Shown: piece by piece, positions 15,207 through 23,189 of the stretch
How the letters are laid out: each line of letters starts with the position of its first letter
Numbering within the stretch: the stretch's first letter is position 1
NCBI RefSeq assembly: GCF_902830275.1
Contig: NZ_CADESW010000028.1
Span: forward strand, 36,890 to 100,889
From: Burkholderia stagnalis
GTDB lineage: Bacteria > Pseudomonadota > Gammaproteobacteria > Burkholderiales > Burkholderiaceae
Reading direction: 5' to 3'
DNA length: 64,000 nt
The notes under the pieces: model-generated
Seen by the model: only the letters and a program-made list of their open reading frames with translations
Told to the model about the DNA's origin: nothing
The model's database searches: none
Made by a program: the position numbers and the translations under genes

Positions 15207-18188
15207 ATGCAAACCACCGACAACGCGACGTCGCAATTCGAGAGCGCGTCGAGCCGTCCTCTCGGCGGCGCCGAACAAGGCGCGCAGGCGCTCGCGCCGC
15301 AGGCCACGTTCGCCGACTACAAGGTGATCCGCCGCAACGGCAGCGTGGTGTCGTTCGAGCCGTCGAAGATCGCGATCGCGGTGACCAAGGCTTTCCTGGC
15401 CGTCAACGGTGGGCAGGGCGCGGCATCGGCACGCGTGCGCGAACTGGTCGAGCAGCTGACGCACAACGTGGTGCGCGCGCTCGTGCGCAGCCGTCCGAAC
15501 GGCGGCACGTTCCATATCGAGGACATCCAGGACCAGGTCGAACTGGCGCTGATGCGCGGCGGCGAGCACAACGTCGCGCGCGCGTACGTGCTGTACCGCG
15601 AGAAGCGCCACCTCGAGCGCCAGCACGCGGGTGAGGAAGCGGCCGCGGCGGAAACGGGCGGCGGCGCCATCAACGTGATCGACAACGGCGTCACGCGCCC
15701 GCTCGACCTGAACGCGCTGCGCGCGCTGATCGTGTCGGCGTGCGACGGCCTCGGCTCTGCGGTTAACCCTGACCCGATCGTCGCGGAGACGGTGAAGAAC
15801 CTGTACGACGGCGTGCCGATGAGCCAGGTCTACGACTCGGCGATCCTGGCCGCGCGCACGATGATCGAGAAGGATCCGGCATACAGCCAGGTCACGGCCC
15901 GCATCCTGCTGCACACGATCCGCCGCGAGATCCTCGGCGAGGAAGTGGTCCAGGCCGAGATGTCGACCCGCTACGCGGAGTACTTCCCGCAGTTCCTGAA
16001 GCGCGGCGTCGACGCCGGTCTGCTCGACGACAAGCTGCTGCAGTTCGACCTGAAGCGTCTCGGCGAGGCGCTCGACGCGAACCGCGACCTGCAGTTCGGC
16101 TACCTCGGCCTGCAGACACTGTACGACCGCTACTTCCTGCACGTCGACGGCTCCCGCATCGAAATGCCGCAGGCATTCTTCATGCGCGTCGCGATGGGCC
16201 TCTCGCTGAACGAGATCGACCGCGAGACGCGCGCGATCGAGTTCTACAACGTGCTGTCGAGCTTCGACTTCATGAGCTCGACGCCGACGCTGTTCAACTC
16301 GGGCACCCACCGCTCGCAGCTGTCGTCGTGCTACCTGACGACGGTCGCGGACGATCTGGACGGCATCTATGAAGCACTGAAGGAAAACGCGCTGCTGTCG
16401 AAGTTCGCCGGCGGCCTCGGCAACGACTGGACCCGCGTGCGTGCGCTCGGCTCGCATATCAAGGGCACGAACGGCAAGTCGCAGGGCGTCGTGCCGTTCC
16501 TGAAGGTCGTCAACGACACCGCGGTCGCGGTCAACCAGGGCGGCAAACGCAAGGGCGCGGTGTGCGCGTACCTGGAATCCTGGCACCTCGACATCGAGGA
16601 GTTCCTCGAGCTGCGCAAGAACACCGGCGACGATCGCCGCCGCACGCACGACATGAACACGGCGAACTGGATTCCCGACCTGTTCATGAAGCGCGTGATG
16701 GAAGGCGGTGAATGGACGCTGTTCTCGCCGTCGACCTGCCCGGACCTGCACGACAAGTTCGGCGCCGAGTTCGAGGCGGCCTACACGGCGTACGAGGACA
16801 AGGTTGCCCGCGGCGAGATCAAGCTGTTCAAGAAGATCCCGGCGCAGCAGCTGTGGCGCAAGATGCTCGGCATGCTGTTCGAGACCGGCCACCCGTGGAT
16901 CACGTTCAAGGATCCGTGCAACATCCGTTCGCCGCAGCAGCACGTCGGCGTCGTCCACTCGTCGAACCTGTGCACGGAAATCACGCTGAACACCAGCGAC
17001 ACCGAAATCGCGGTCTGCAACCTGGGCTCGGTGAACCTGCTCGCGCACCTGGTGAAGCAGGCGGACGGCAGCTACGCGCTCGACCACGACAAGCTGAAGC
17101 GCACGATCAGCGTCGCGATGCGCATGCTCGACAACGTGATCGACATCAACTACTACGCGGTGCCGAAGGCGCGTAACTCGAACCTGAAGCACCGCCCGGT
17201 CGGCCTGGGCATCATGGGCTTCCAGGACTGCCTGCACCTGCTGCGCACGCCGTACGCGTCGCAAGCGGCGGTCGAGTTCGCCGACCGTTCGATGGAAGCG
17301 GTCTGCTACTACGCGTACTACGCGTCGACCGAGCTGGCCGAGGAGCGCGGCCGCTACTCGAGCTACCGCGGCTCGCTGTGGGATCGCGGCATCCTCCCGC
17401 AGGACACGCTGAAGCTGCTGACGGAAGCGCGCGGCGGCTACGTCGAGGTCGACACGTCGGAGTCGCTCGACTGGACGACGCTGCGTTCGCGGATCGCCGC
17501 GCACGGCATGCGCAACTCGAACTGCGTCGCGATCGCGCCGACGGCGACGATCTCGAACATCATCGGCGTGTCGGCGTGCATCGAGCCGACCTTCCAGAAC
17601 CTGTACGTGAAGTCGAACCTGTCGGGCGAATTCACGGTGGTCAACGAGTTCCTGGTGCGCGACCTGAAGGAGCGCGGCCTGTGGGACGAAGTGATGGTCG
17701 CCGACCTGAAGTACTTCGACGGCATGCTGTCGCGCATCGACCGCATCCCGGCCGACCTGCGCGCGATCTACGCGACCGCGTTCGAAGTCGACCCGACGTG
17801 GCTGGTCGAGGCGGCATCGCGCCGTCAGAAGTGGATCGACCAGGCGCAGTCGCTGAACATCTACATGGGCGGCGCGTCGGGCAAGAAGCTCGACGAGGTC
17901 TACAAGCTCGCGTGGCTGCGCGGCCTGAAGACGACGTACTACCTGCGCACGATGGCGGCGACGCACGTCGAGAAGTCGACGGTCGCGCACGGCGCGCTGA
18001 ACGCGGTGCCGTCGAGCGGCGGCGTGAGCGGCGGTGGCGCGCAGGGCGCAGCCGGCGGCTTCGGCGCGGCGGGCGGCGAAGCGTCGTCGTCGGGCGCGGT
18101 GAACGCGGCGCCGGTCGAGGCGGAAGGCCCGGTGTGCATGATGCGTCCGGGCGACCCGGGCTTCGACGAGTGCGAAGCGTGCCAGTAA
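15207..18188 (+). CDS. nrdA: Ribonucleoside-diphosphate reductase class Ia, alpha subunit
   Basis: NrdA reduces ribonucleoside diphosphates to deoxy forms, using a radical supplied by NrdB. The 993-residue protein has an N-terminal ATP-cone (about residues 36-130, starting VIRRNGSVVSFEPSKIAIAV) for activity control, then the barrel with NSGTHRSQLSSCYL, SNLCTEI and NLGSVNL around the catalytic cysteines. The C-terminus is a long glycine/alanine/serine linker and then the mobile redox tail ending in CEACQ. The frame is open upstream, but the ATG at 15207 follows a CAGGAG site. It is longer than the roughly 760-residue E. coli NrdA. Confidence 0.97.
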   Translation: MQTTDNATSQFESASSRPLGGAEQGAQALAPQATFADYKVIRRNGSVVSFEPSKIAIAVTKAFLAVNGGQGAASARVRELVEQLTHNVVRALVRSRPNGGTFHIEDIQDQVELALMRGGEHNVARAYVLYREKRHLERQHAGEEAAAAETGGGAINVIDNGVTRPLDLNALRALIVSACDGLGSAVNPDPIVAETVKNLYDGVPMSQVYDSAILAARTMIEKDPAYSQVTARILLHTIRREILGEEVVQAEMSTRYAEYFPQFLKRGVDAGLLDDKLLQFDLKRLGEALDANRDLQFGYLGLQTLYDRYFLHVDGSRIEMPQAFFMRVAMGLSLNEIDRETRAIEFYNVLSSFDFMSSTPTLFNSGTHRSQLSSCYLTTVADDLDGIYEALKENALLSKFAGGLGNDWTRVRALGSHIKGTNGKSQGVVPFLKVVNDTAVAVNQGGKRKGAVCAYLESWHLDIEEFLELRKNTGDDRRRTHDMNTANWIPDLFMKRVMEGGEWTLFSPSTCPDLHDKFGAEFEAAYTAYEDKVARGEIKLFKKIPAQQLWRKMLGMLFETGHPWITFKDPCNIRSPQQHVGVVHSSNLCTEITLNTSDTEIAVCNLGSVNLLAHLVKQADGSYALDHDKLKRTISVAMRMLDNVIDINYYAVPKARNSNLKHRPVGLGIMGFQDCLHLLRTPYASQAAVEFADRSMEAVCYYAYYASTELAEERGRYSSYRGSLWDRGILPQDTLKLLTEARGGYVEVDTSESLDWTTLRSRIAAHGMRNSNCVAIAPTATISNIIGVSACIEPTFQNLYVKSNLSGEFTVVNEFLVRDLKERGLWDEVMVADLKYFDGMLSRIDRIPADLRAIYATAFEVDPTWLVEAASRRQKWIDQAQSLNIYMGGASGKKLDEVYKLAWLRGLKTTYYLRTMAATHVEKSTVAHGALNAVPSSGGVSGGGAQGAAGGFGAAGGEASSSGAVNAAPVEAEGPVCMMRPGDPGFDECEACQ

Positions 18189-18218
18189 CGCAACGCGCCT
18201 GACTCGGCGAGGCTCCGG

Positions 18219-18260
18219 GCGGCGCGCACTGCAACCGATAAAGGTTGAAGTGCGCGCCGC
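18219..18260 (+). promoter_or_regulatory. Long intercistronic hairpin after nrdA
   Basis: A stem of 17 base pairs with a single G-A mismatch (18219-18236 with 18243-18260) closes a GATAAA loop, 30 bases after the nrdA stop. There is no T run, so it is not a standard terminator. It may stabilise the nrdA 3' end or mark RNA processing. Confidence 0.6.
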
Positions 18261-18470
18261 TCTCAACTAAAAAAATGATAAGGAATCTGTAACGCGCCAC
18301 GCGCGTTGCAGGCAGTGACAAGCGATCGAAACAACCCCGACGGCGTCGTGTTTCGATCAGCGTTCGATGCGTCGAGCGCACCTCGCGATACACGCGCGTC
18401 ACACGTCACGCGCGGCACGAACGACGATGCGTTGCTCAAAGTGTTGTATCGAGGTCGCAACGCGAATCGA

Positions 18471-18502
18471 AAAAGGGATTTTTCGTGAGCGAACCCTTTT
18501 AT
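18471..18502 (+). promoter_or_regulatory. Terminator- or attenuator-like hairpin before nrdB
   Basis: AAAAGGG (18471-18477) pairs with CCCTTTT (18494-18500), with an inner TTCG/CGAA helix around a TGAG loop and a four-base bulge. The stem ends in T-rich sequence. It lies 50 bases before nrdB and could limit read-through from nrdA. The rest of the 363-base nrdA-nrdB gap shows nothing else I can support. Confidence 0.45.
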
Positions 18503-18551
18503 CGCTCAGGAAAAGATGGTACAAACCGTTCTAAATTGATGGTGAGAATTT

Positions 18552-19763
18552 ATGCTCAACTGGGATGACGAGAAGACTGCCGTAACTCCCGCGAGCGGAG
18601 CGCAGCAAAACGCGATGCGCACCCCCGCAGGAACGGCTGTCGGAATGCAGGCCGCAGCGCCTGCCGCCCAACAGGCTCGTGACATTTTCGAAGGCGATCT
18701 CGCGGTGCCGCCGCAAGCATCGGCTGTTCCCGCTGCGGCTTCGGAAGCTCGGGTCAATGTCGCCGACAAGCGCATCATCAACGGCCAGACTGACGTCAAT
18801 CAGCTGGTGCCGTTCAAGTACAAGTGGGCGTGGGAAAAGTATCTGGCGGGTTGTGCGAACCACTGGATGCCGCAGGAAATCAACATGTCCCGCGACATCG
18901 CGCTGTGGAAGGATCCGAACGGCCTGACCGAAGACGAGCGCCGCATCGTCAAGCGTAACCTCGGCTTCTTCGTGACGGCCGACTCGCTGGCGGCGAACAA
19001 CATCGTGCTCGGCACGTACCGCCACATCACGGCGCCCGAGTGCCGGCAGTTCCTGCTGCGCCAGGCGTTCGAAGAGGCGATCCACACGCACGCGTACCAA
19101 TATATTGTCGAATCGCTCGGTCTCGACGAAGGCGAGATCTTCAACGCGTACCACGAGGTCGCGTCGATTCGCGCGAAAGACGAATTCCTGATCCCGTTCA
19201 TCCACACGCTGACGGACCCGGCCTTCAAGACCGGCACGCTCGAGGCGGATCAGAAGCTGCTGAAGTCGCTGATCGTGTTCGCCTGCATCATGGAAGGCCT
19301 GTTCTTCTATGTCGGGTTCACGCAGATTCTCGCGCTCGGCCGCCAGAACAAGATGACGGGTGCTGCAGAGCAATATCAGTACATCCTGCGCGACGAGTCG
19401 ATGCACTGCAATTTCGGCATCGACCTGATCAACCAGATCAAGCTCGAGAACCCGCATCTCTGGACCGCGGAATTCCGCGCGGAGATCCGCGAGCTGTTCA
19501 AGCAGGCTGTCGATCTCGAATACCGCTACGCCGAGGACACGATGCCGCGCGGCGTGCTGGGTTTGAACGCGTCGATGTTCAAGAGCTATCTGCGCTTCAT
19601 CTGCAACCGCCGTTGCCAGCAGATCGGCCTCGACCCGCTGTACCCGAACGAGGAAAACCCGTTCCCGTGGATGAGCGAGATGATCGACCTGAAGAAGGAA
19701 CGCAACTTCTTCGAGACGCGAGTGATCGAGTATCAGACGGGTGGCGCGCTGTCCTGGGAATAA
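18552..19763 (+). CDS. nrdB: Ribonucleoside-diphosphate reductase class Ia, beta subunit
   Basis: NrdB holds the diiron-tyrosyl radical cofactor. The 403-residue protein has an alanine/glutamine-rich N-terminal extension of about 75 residues, then the ferritin-like core with FEEAIHTHAYQYI, which includes iron ligands and the probable radical tyrosine, and later RDESMHCNFG. It is somewhat longer than E. coli NrdB (376). It is separated from nrdA by 363 bases with hairpins, rather than being tightly coupled. Confidence 0.97.
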   Translation: MLNWDDEKTAVTPASGAQQNAMRTPAGTAVGMQAAAPAAQQARDIFEGDLAVPPQASAVPAAASEARVNVADKRIINGQTDVNQLVPFKYKWAWEKYLAGCANHWMPQEINMSRDIALWKDPNGLTEDERRIVKRNLGFFVTADSLAANNIVLGTYRHITAPECRQFLLRQAFEEAIHTHAYQYIVESLGLDEGEIFNAYHEVASIRAKDEFLIPFIHTLTDPAFKTGTLEADQKLLKSLIVFACIMEGLFFYVGFTQILALGRQNKMTGAAEQYQYILRDESMHCNFGIDLINQIKLENPHLWTAEFRAEIRELFKQAVDLEYRYAEDTMPRGVLGLNASMFKSYLRFICNRRCQQIGLDPLYPNEENPFPWMSEMIDLKKERNFFETRVIEYQTGGALSWE

Positions 19764-19796
19764 CCCGCAGCAGCGACTCACGTCATGACGATGTAA

Positions 19797-19820
19797 GGCC
19801 GGCGCCACGCGGCGCCGGCA
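19797..19820 (+). terminator. GC-rich hairpin after nrdB (weak terminator)
   Basis: GCCGGCGCC and GGCGCCGGC form a perfect nine-base-pair stem with an ACGC loop, 36 bases after the nrdB stop. The following sequence ACAAGGTTT has only a poor T run, so termination may be inefficient. Confidence 0.45.
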
Positions 19821-19847
19821 CAAGGTTTAGGAGCAAGAACGCCTGAT

Positions 19848-20047
19848 GCAAAGCACGCCCGGTGCCTTAGCGGCCCAACGATACGACAGGCACTTTGCGA
19901 ACCCTTCAGTGGGATGGGCAAACTTCCCTCCGGAAAAAGCGGACAGCCGTGTGGCGATCCGCTTGATCAAGCGATCTGGGGTGGCGGCGCGTGGCGCGTC
20001 GGCCGCCGACTTGATTTGGCGCGCGAGGCCCGATGGCCACGCGCGCC
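19848..20047 (+). other. Hairpin-rich gap upstream of the histone H1-like gene
   Basis: The 437-base gap 19764-20200 has no convincing gene but unusual dyad content. GCAAAG (19848-19853) and GTGCC (19862-19866) pair with GGCACTTTGC (19889-19898). CGCTTGATCAAGCG (19960-19973) is a perfect 14-base palindrome. A 12-base-pair hairpin with one A-A mismatch spans 20018-20047. This may be a long structured 5' leader, an untranslated RNA gene, or both. Confidence 0.4.
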
Positions 20048-20200
20048 ATACCGTATTCATTAGCGTAAGCGCGTGGTATCCGCGTACGCCGATGAATAGC
20101 CCGCTTCGAAGCGCACGTCCTGAACAGCGTCCGCGGGAAGCGGGTTTTGACGAAGGGTGTAGTTTGAACTGACTCTCATCTGAACCTGAAGGAGAACAAC

Positions 20201-20887
20201 ATGGCACTCGCCAAGAAGAAACCGGCTGCGAAGAAGGCAGCTGCGAAGAAGACCGTTGCCAAGAAGGCTGCTGCGCCGGCGAAGAAGGCCGCTGCAGTGA
20301 AGAAGGTTGCTGCCAAGAAGGTCGCGGTGAAGAAGGTTGCTGCAAAGAAGGCAGCACCGGCGAAGAAGGCAGCGGCCAAGAAAGTCGCAGTGAAGAAGGT
20401 TGCCGCGAAGAAGGTTGCTGCGAAGAAAGTCGCAGTGAAGAAGGTTGCTGCGAAGAAGGCGGCACCGGCGAAGAAGGCCGCAGCGAAGAAAGTCGCCGCG
20501 AAGAAGGTTGCAGTGAAGAAGGTTGCAGTGAAGAAGGTCGCGGCCAAGAAGGCTGCACCGGCGAAGAAGGCTGCTGCGAAGAAGGCCGCACCGGCGAAGA
20601 AGGCTGCTGCGAAGAAGGCTGCGCCTGCCAAGAAGGCTGCTGCGAAGAAGGCCGCACCCGCGAAGAAGGCTGCTGCGCCCAAGGCGGCTGCGCCCGCGAA
20701 GACCGCTGCTGCTGCGCCGAAGAAGGCCGCTGCGCCGAAGAAGGCTGCTGCACCGAAGAAGGCAGTCGTGAAGAAGGCCGCACCGGCGACGACCGCGTCG
20801 ACGGCATCGGTTGCGCCGGCATCGGGCGTGAAGACCGCGCTCAACCCGGCAGCAGCATGGCCGTTCCCGACCGGCAGCCGTCCGTAA
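20201..20887 (+). CDS. Histone H1-like lysine/alanine-rich nucleoid protein
   Basis: The 228-residue protein is composed almost wholly of lysine, alanine, proline and valine, in degenerate repeats such as AAKKVAVKK and APAKKAAAKK, and resembles the C-terminal tail of eukaryotic histone H1 (compare AlgP and Hc-type proteins). Such basic disordered tails bind DNA non-specifically and compact the nucleoid. There is no globular domain. The C-terminus (about 195-228) is less repetitive. A GAAGGAG site precedes the ATG. The repeated codons make copy number prone to slippage between strains. Confidence 0.9.
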   Translation: MALAKKKPAAKKAAAKKTVAKKAAAPAKKAAAVKKVAAKKVAVKKVAAKKAAPAKKAAAKKVAVKKVAAKKVAAKKVAVKKVAAKKAAPAKKAAAKKVAAKKVAVKKVAVKKVAAKKAAPAKKAAAKKAAPAKKAAAKKAAPAKKAAAKKAAPAKKAAAPKAAAPAKTAAAAPKKAAAPKKAAAPKKAVVKKAAPATTASTASVAPASGVKTALNPAAAWPFPTGSRP

Positions 20888-20955
20888 TCGCGGACCGCAC
20901 CCACTACCCGGACACTCATGCGGTGTCCGCGGGTTGAGTAGCGCTACTCAATCGA

Positions 20956-20989
20956 CCCCGCCATCTGGCTCAGGTGGCGGGTTTTTTTT
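20956..20989 (+). terminator. Strong intrinsic terminator of the H1-like gene
   Basis: CCCGCCATCTG (20957-20967) pairs with CAGGTGGCGGG (20971-20981), with one G-T pair and a GCT loop, followed by eight T. Confidence 0.92.
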
Positions 20990-21021
20990 CGTCCGCGCGT
21001 GCCGCGCTACGGCGTCCGGGC

Positions 21022-21056
21022 GAAAAAAAACGCATGCGCAACTTCGCGCATGCGTT
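21022..21056 (-). terminator. Intrinsic terminator of the SlyB-like gene
   Basis: On the minus strand, CGCATGCGC pairs with GCGCATGCG and is followed by eight T. It lies 36 bases downstream of the stop codon at 21092. Confidence 0.88.
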
Positions 21057-21091
21057 CGACCGCGGCTTGCGCCGCGTGCTGAGGATACCGG

Positions 21092-21565
21092 TCAGTGCGT
21101 GACGCGGGTGACGCCGCCGCTCGACAGCAGCCGCACGCGCTCGCCGGCGCGGAATGCTTCGCCGCTCGCCGCTTGCGTGATCGAGCGCAGGTCGCCGTTG
21201 TCGAGGCGCACGGTGATCTCGACACCATTCGCCGTGCTGAGGTTTTCGCCGATCGCATTGCCCGCGACCGCGCCGGCGAGGCCGCCCGCGATGGCGGTCA
21301 GGATCGAGCCCTTGCCGCCGCCGATCGCGCTGCCGGCAACCGCGCCGAGTGCGCCGCCGCCGAGTGTGCCAACCGCGCTGCCGGCGCCTTCGGACTGGAT
21401 GCGCACCGCGCGAACGCTCTCGACCGTACCCATCCGCACGGTCTGCTCGCGTTGCGCCTGGCCGACGCTATAGACGTCGGCCGAACCCGGCGGCGTGAAG
21501 CAGCCTGCCAGCGTCAGCGTGGCGGTCAGCATGGCCCCGAGCGTGAGGGTTTTCTTCATCAACAT
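21092..21565 (-). CDS. SlyB/Pcp-like outer-membrane lipoprotein with glycine-zipper domain
   Basis: The 157-residue lipoprotein begins MLMKKTLTLGAML and has the lipobox LAGC. The middle holds a glycine-zipper segment (GGGALGAVAGSAIGGGKG) typical of the SlyB/17-kDa antigen family, which associates with the outer membrane. The ATG at 21565 follows GGGAGAG. An in-frame ATG two codons later (21559) is an alternative. It is the last gene of the minus-strand run after the PfkB kinase (19-base gap) and has its own terminator. Confidence 0.85.
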   Translation of the reverse strand: MLMKKTLTLGAMLTATLTLAGCFTPPGSADVYSVGQAQREQTVRMGTVESVRAVRIQSEGAGSAVGTLGGGALGAVAGSAIGGGKGSILTAIAGGLAGAVAGNAIGENLSTANGVEITVRLDNGDLRSITQAASGEAFRAGERVRLLSSGGVTRVTH

Positions 21566-21584
21566 TTCTGCTCTCCCACAGTGT

Positions 21585-22523
21585 TCATTTGAGGCTGTAG
21601 CCAAAGGCAGCCTCGAAGCGTGCGTCGATCTCGGCGCGAGTCAGCGAGTAGGATTGCGGCCCCTGGTGGGCGATCTTGATCGAACCCATCAGGCTGGCCA
21701 GGCGCCCCGTGGTCGCCCAGTCGAGGCCCTTTTCGATCCCGTACAGCAGACCGCCGCGAAAAGCATCGCCACAGCCCGTCGGATCGGCGATCCGCTCGGC
21801 CGGCACGACGGGAATCTGCTCCACGCCCTGCTTGTGGCGGATTGTCGCGCCATGCTCGCCACGCGTGATGACGAGCGCGTCGACCCGGCTGGCGATTTCG
21901 TCTTCGGACCATCCCGTCTTGTCGCTCACCAGCTTGGCCTCGTAGTCGTTGACCGCAACGTAGGTCGCAAGTTCAATGCTGCGGCGCAGCGTCGCGCCGT
22001 CGAACAGCGGCAGGCCCTGGCCCGGATCGAACACGAACGGCACGCCGGCCTTCGCGAGTTCCTCCGTATGCTGCACCATCCCGTCGAAGCCGTCCGGGCC
22101 GACGATGGCGAGCGTGATGTCCGGTGCGTCGCCCGCGTGGTTCAGGTGCGACTGCATCATCGCGCCCGGGTGAAACGCCGCGATCTGGTTGTTGTCGAGA
22201 TCGGTCGTGATCATCGCGTGCGCCGAGTGCATCTCGGGCAGCACGCGAACGTGGTCGCGGCGCAGGCCGAGCCGGTCGAGGCGCTCGAGATACGGTTGTG
22301 CGTCGAGCGCGCCGAGCGTGCCCATCATCCGTGCGTCGCCGCCGAGCAGATGCAGCGCATAGGCGATGTTGCCCGCGCAGCCGCCGAATTCGCGACGCAT
22401 CGTCGGCACGAGGAAGCTCAGGTTGATGAGGTGCACCTGGTCGGGCAGGATGTGCTCGCGGAACCGCCCTTCGAAGGTCATGATGGAGTCGTAGGCGATC
22501 GAGCCGCAAATCAGCGTAGCCAA
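21585..22523 (-). CDS. PfkB-family carbohydrate/nucleoside kinase (adenosine kinase-like)
   Basis: The 312-residue ribokinase-fold enzyme has the N-terminal glycine motif (FGGCAGNIAYAL) and the C-terminal anion-hole and catalytic motif DPTGCGDAFRGG. The sequence style fits bacterial adenosine kinase-like PfkB members, but the substrate cannot be fixed by reading. The start is a TTG at 22523 with AGGAA eight to nine bases upstream; an upstream ATG at 22592 lies in poorly coding sequence. It is flanked by tpx and the SlyB-like lipoprotein on the same strand. Confidence 0.83.
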   Translation of the reverse strand: MATLICGSIAYDSIMTFEGRFREHILPDQVHLINLSFLVPTMRREFGGCAGNIAYALHLLGGDARMMGTLGALDAQPYLERLDRLGLRRDHVRVLPEMHSAHAMITTDLDNNQIAAFHPGAMMQSHLNHAGDAPDITLAIVGPDGFDGMVQHTEELAKAGVPFVFDPGQGLPLFDGATLRRSIELATYVAVNDYEAKLVSDKTGWSEDEIASRVDALVITRGEHGATIRHKQGVEQIPVVPAERIADPTGCGDAFRGGLLYGIEKGLDWATTGRLASLMGSIKIAHQGPQSYSLTRAEIDARFEAAFGYSLK

Positions 22524-22611
22524 GGTGTGCGTTCCTGTAGAAATGAGGGACCCTGCGTGACAGCGCCGCGCGAAAAAGGCGCGGCGCGACAAGGGAAAGC
22601 GGGAAAAAGGC

Positions 22612-23115
22612 TTACTTCAGCGCAGCGAGCGCGGCGTCGTAGTTCGGCTCGTCCTTGATCTCGCCCACGAGCTGCGCGTGCAGCACCTTGTCCTGCGCGT
22701 CGAGCACGACGACGGCGCGTGCGGTCAGGCCGTTCAGCGGGCCGCTCGTCACGTCGACGCCGTACGCGTTCGCGAACGCGCGGCCGGTGCGGAACGTCGA
22801 TGCGGTCAGCACGTTCGCGAGGCCTTCGGTCGTGCAGAAGCGGGTCGCCGCGAACGGCAGGTCGGCCGACACGACGATCACGACGGTGTTGTCGAGCGAC
22901 GACGCGGCTTCGTTGAACTTGCGGGTCGACGTCGCGCAGGTCGGGGTATCGAGGCTCGGCACGATGTTCAGCACCTTGCGCTTGCCGGCGAAGCTGGCAA
23001 GCGTCAGGTCGGCGAGATCCTTGCCGACCAGCGAGAAGTCGGGGGCCTGCGAACCGACGGCCGGGAACGTGCCGGCGATTTCGATCGGGTTGCCACCCAG
23101 CGTAACTTTGCTCAT
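22612..23115 (-). CDS. tpx: Thiol peroxidase (Tpx-type peroxiredoxin)
   Basis: Tpx reduces peroxides using thioredoxin. The 167-residue protein has the peroxidatic cysteine in SLDTPTCATSTRKFN and the resolving cysteine in RFCTTEGLANV, the atypical two-cysteine arrangement. There is no signal peptide. A GGAG site precedes the ATG at 23115. No OxyR-like site was identified in the 74 bases upstream. Confidence 0.95.
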   Translation of the reverse strand: MSKVTLGGNPIEIAGTFPAVGSQAPDFSLVGKDLADLTLASFAGKRKVLNIVPSLDTPTCATSTRKFNEAASSLDNTVVIVVSADLPFAATRFCTTEGLANVLTASTFRTGRAFANAYGVDVTSGPLNGLTARAVVVLDAQDKVLHAQLVGEIKDEPNYDAALAALK

Positions 23116-23189
23116 GTTCGTGCTCCGAAATAGCGCGTCGCCAGGACGCGCGGGGTTGAGACGGGCGCGCATCTGCGCGCCGCGGGGCG

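Noticed and set aside
14877..18266. An 1129-residue open frame on the minus strand opposite nrdA
   Set aside because: It is antisense to a strongly conserved gene, is arginine/valine-rich, and has no start signals or motifs; this is a GC-bias artefact.
20201..20887. CRISPR-like or satellite repeat array
   Set aside because: The repetition is explained by protein-coding repeats in one open frame with a ribosome binding site and terminator, without regular spacers.
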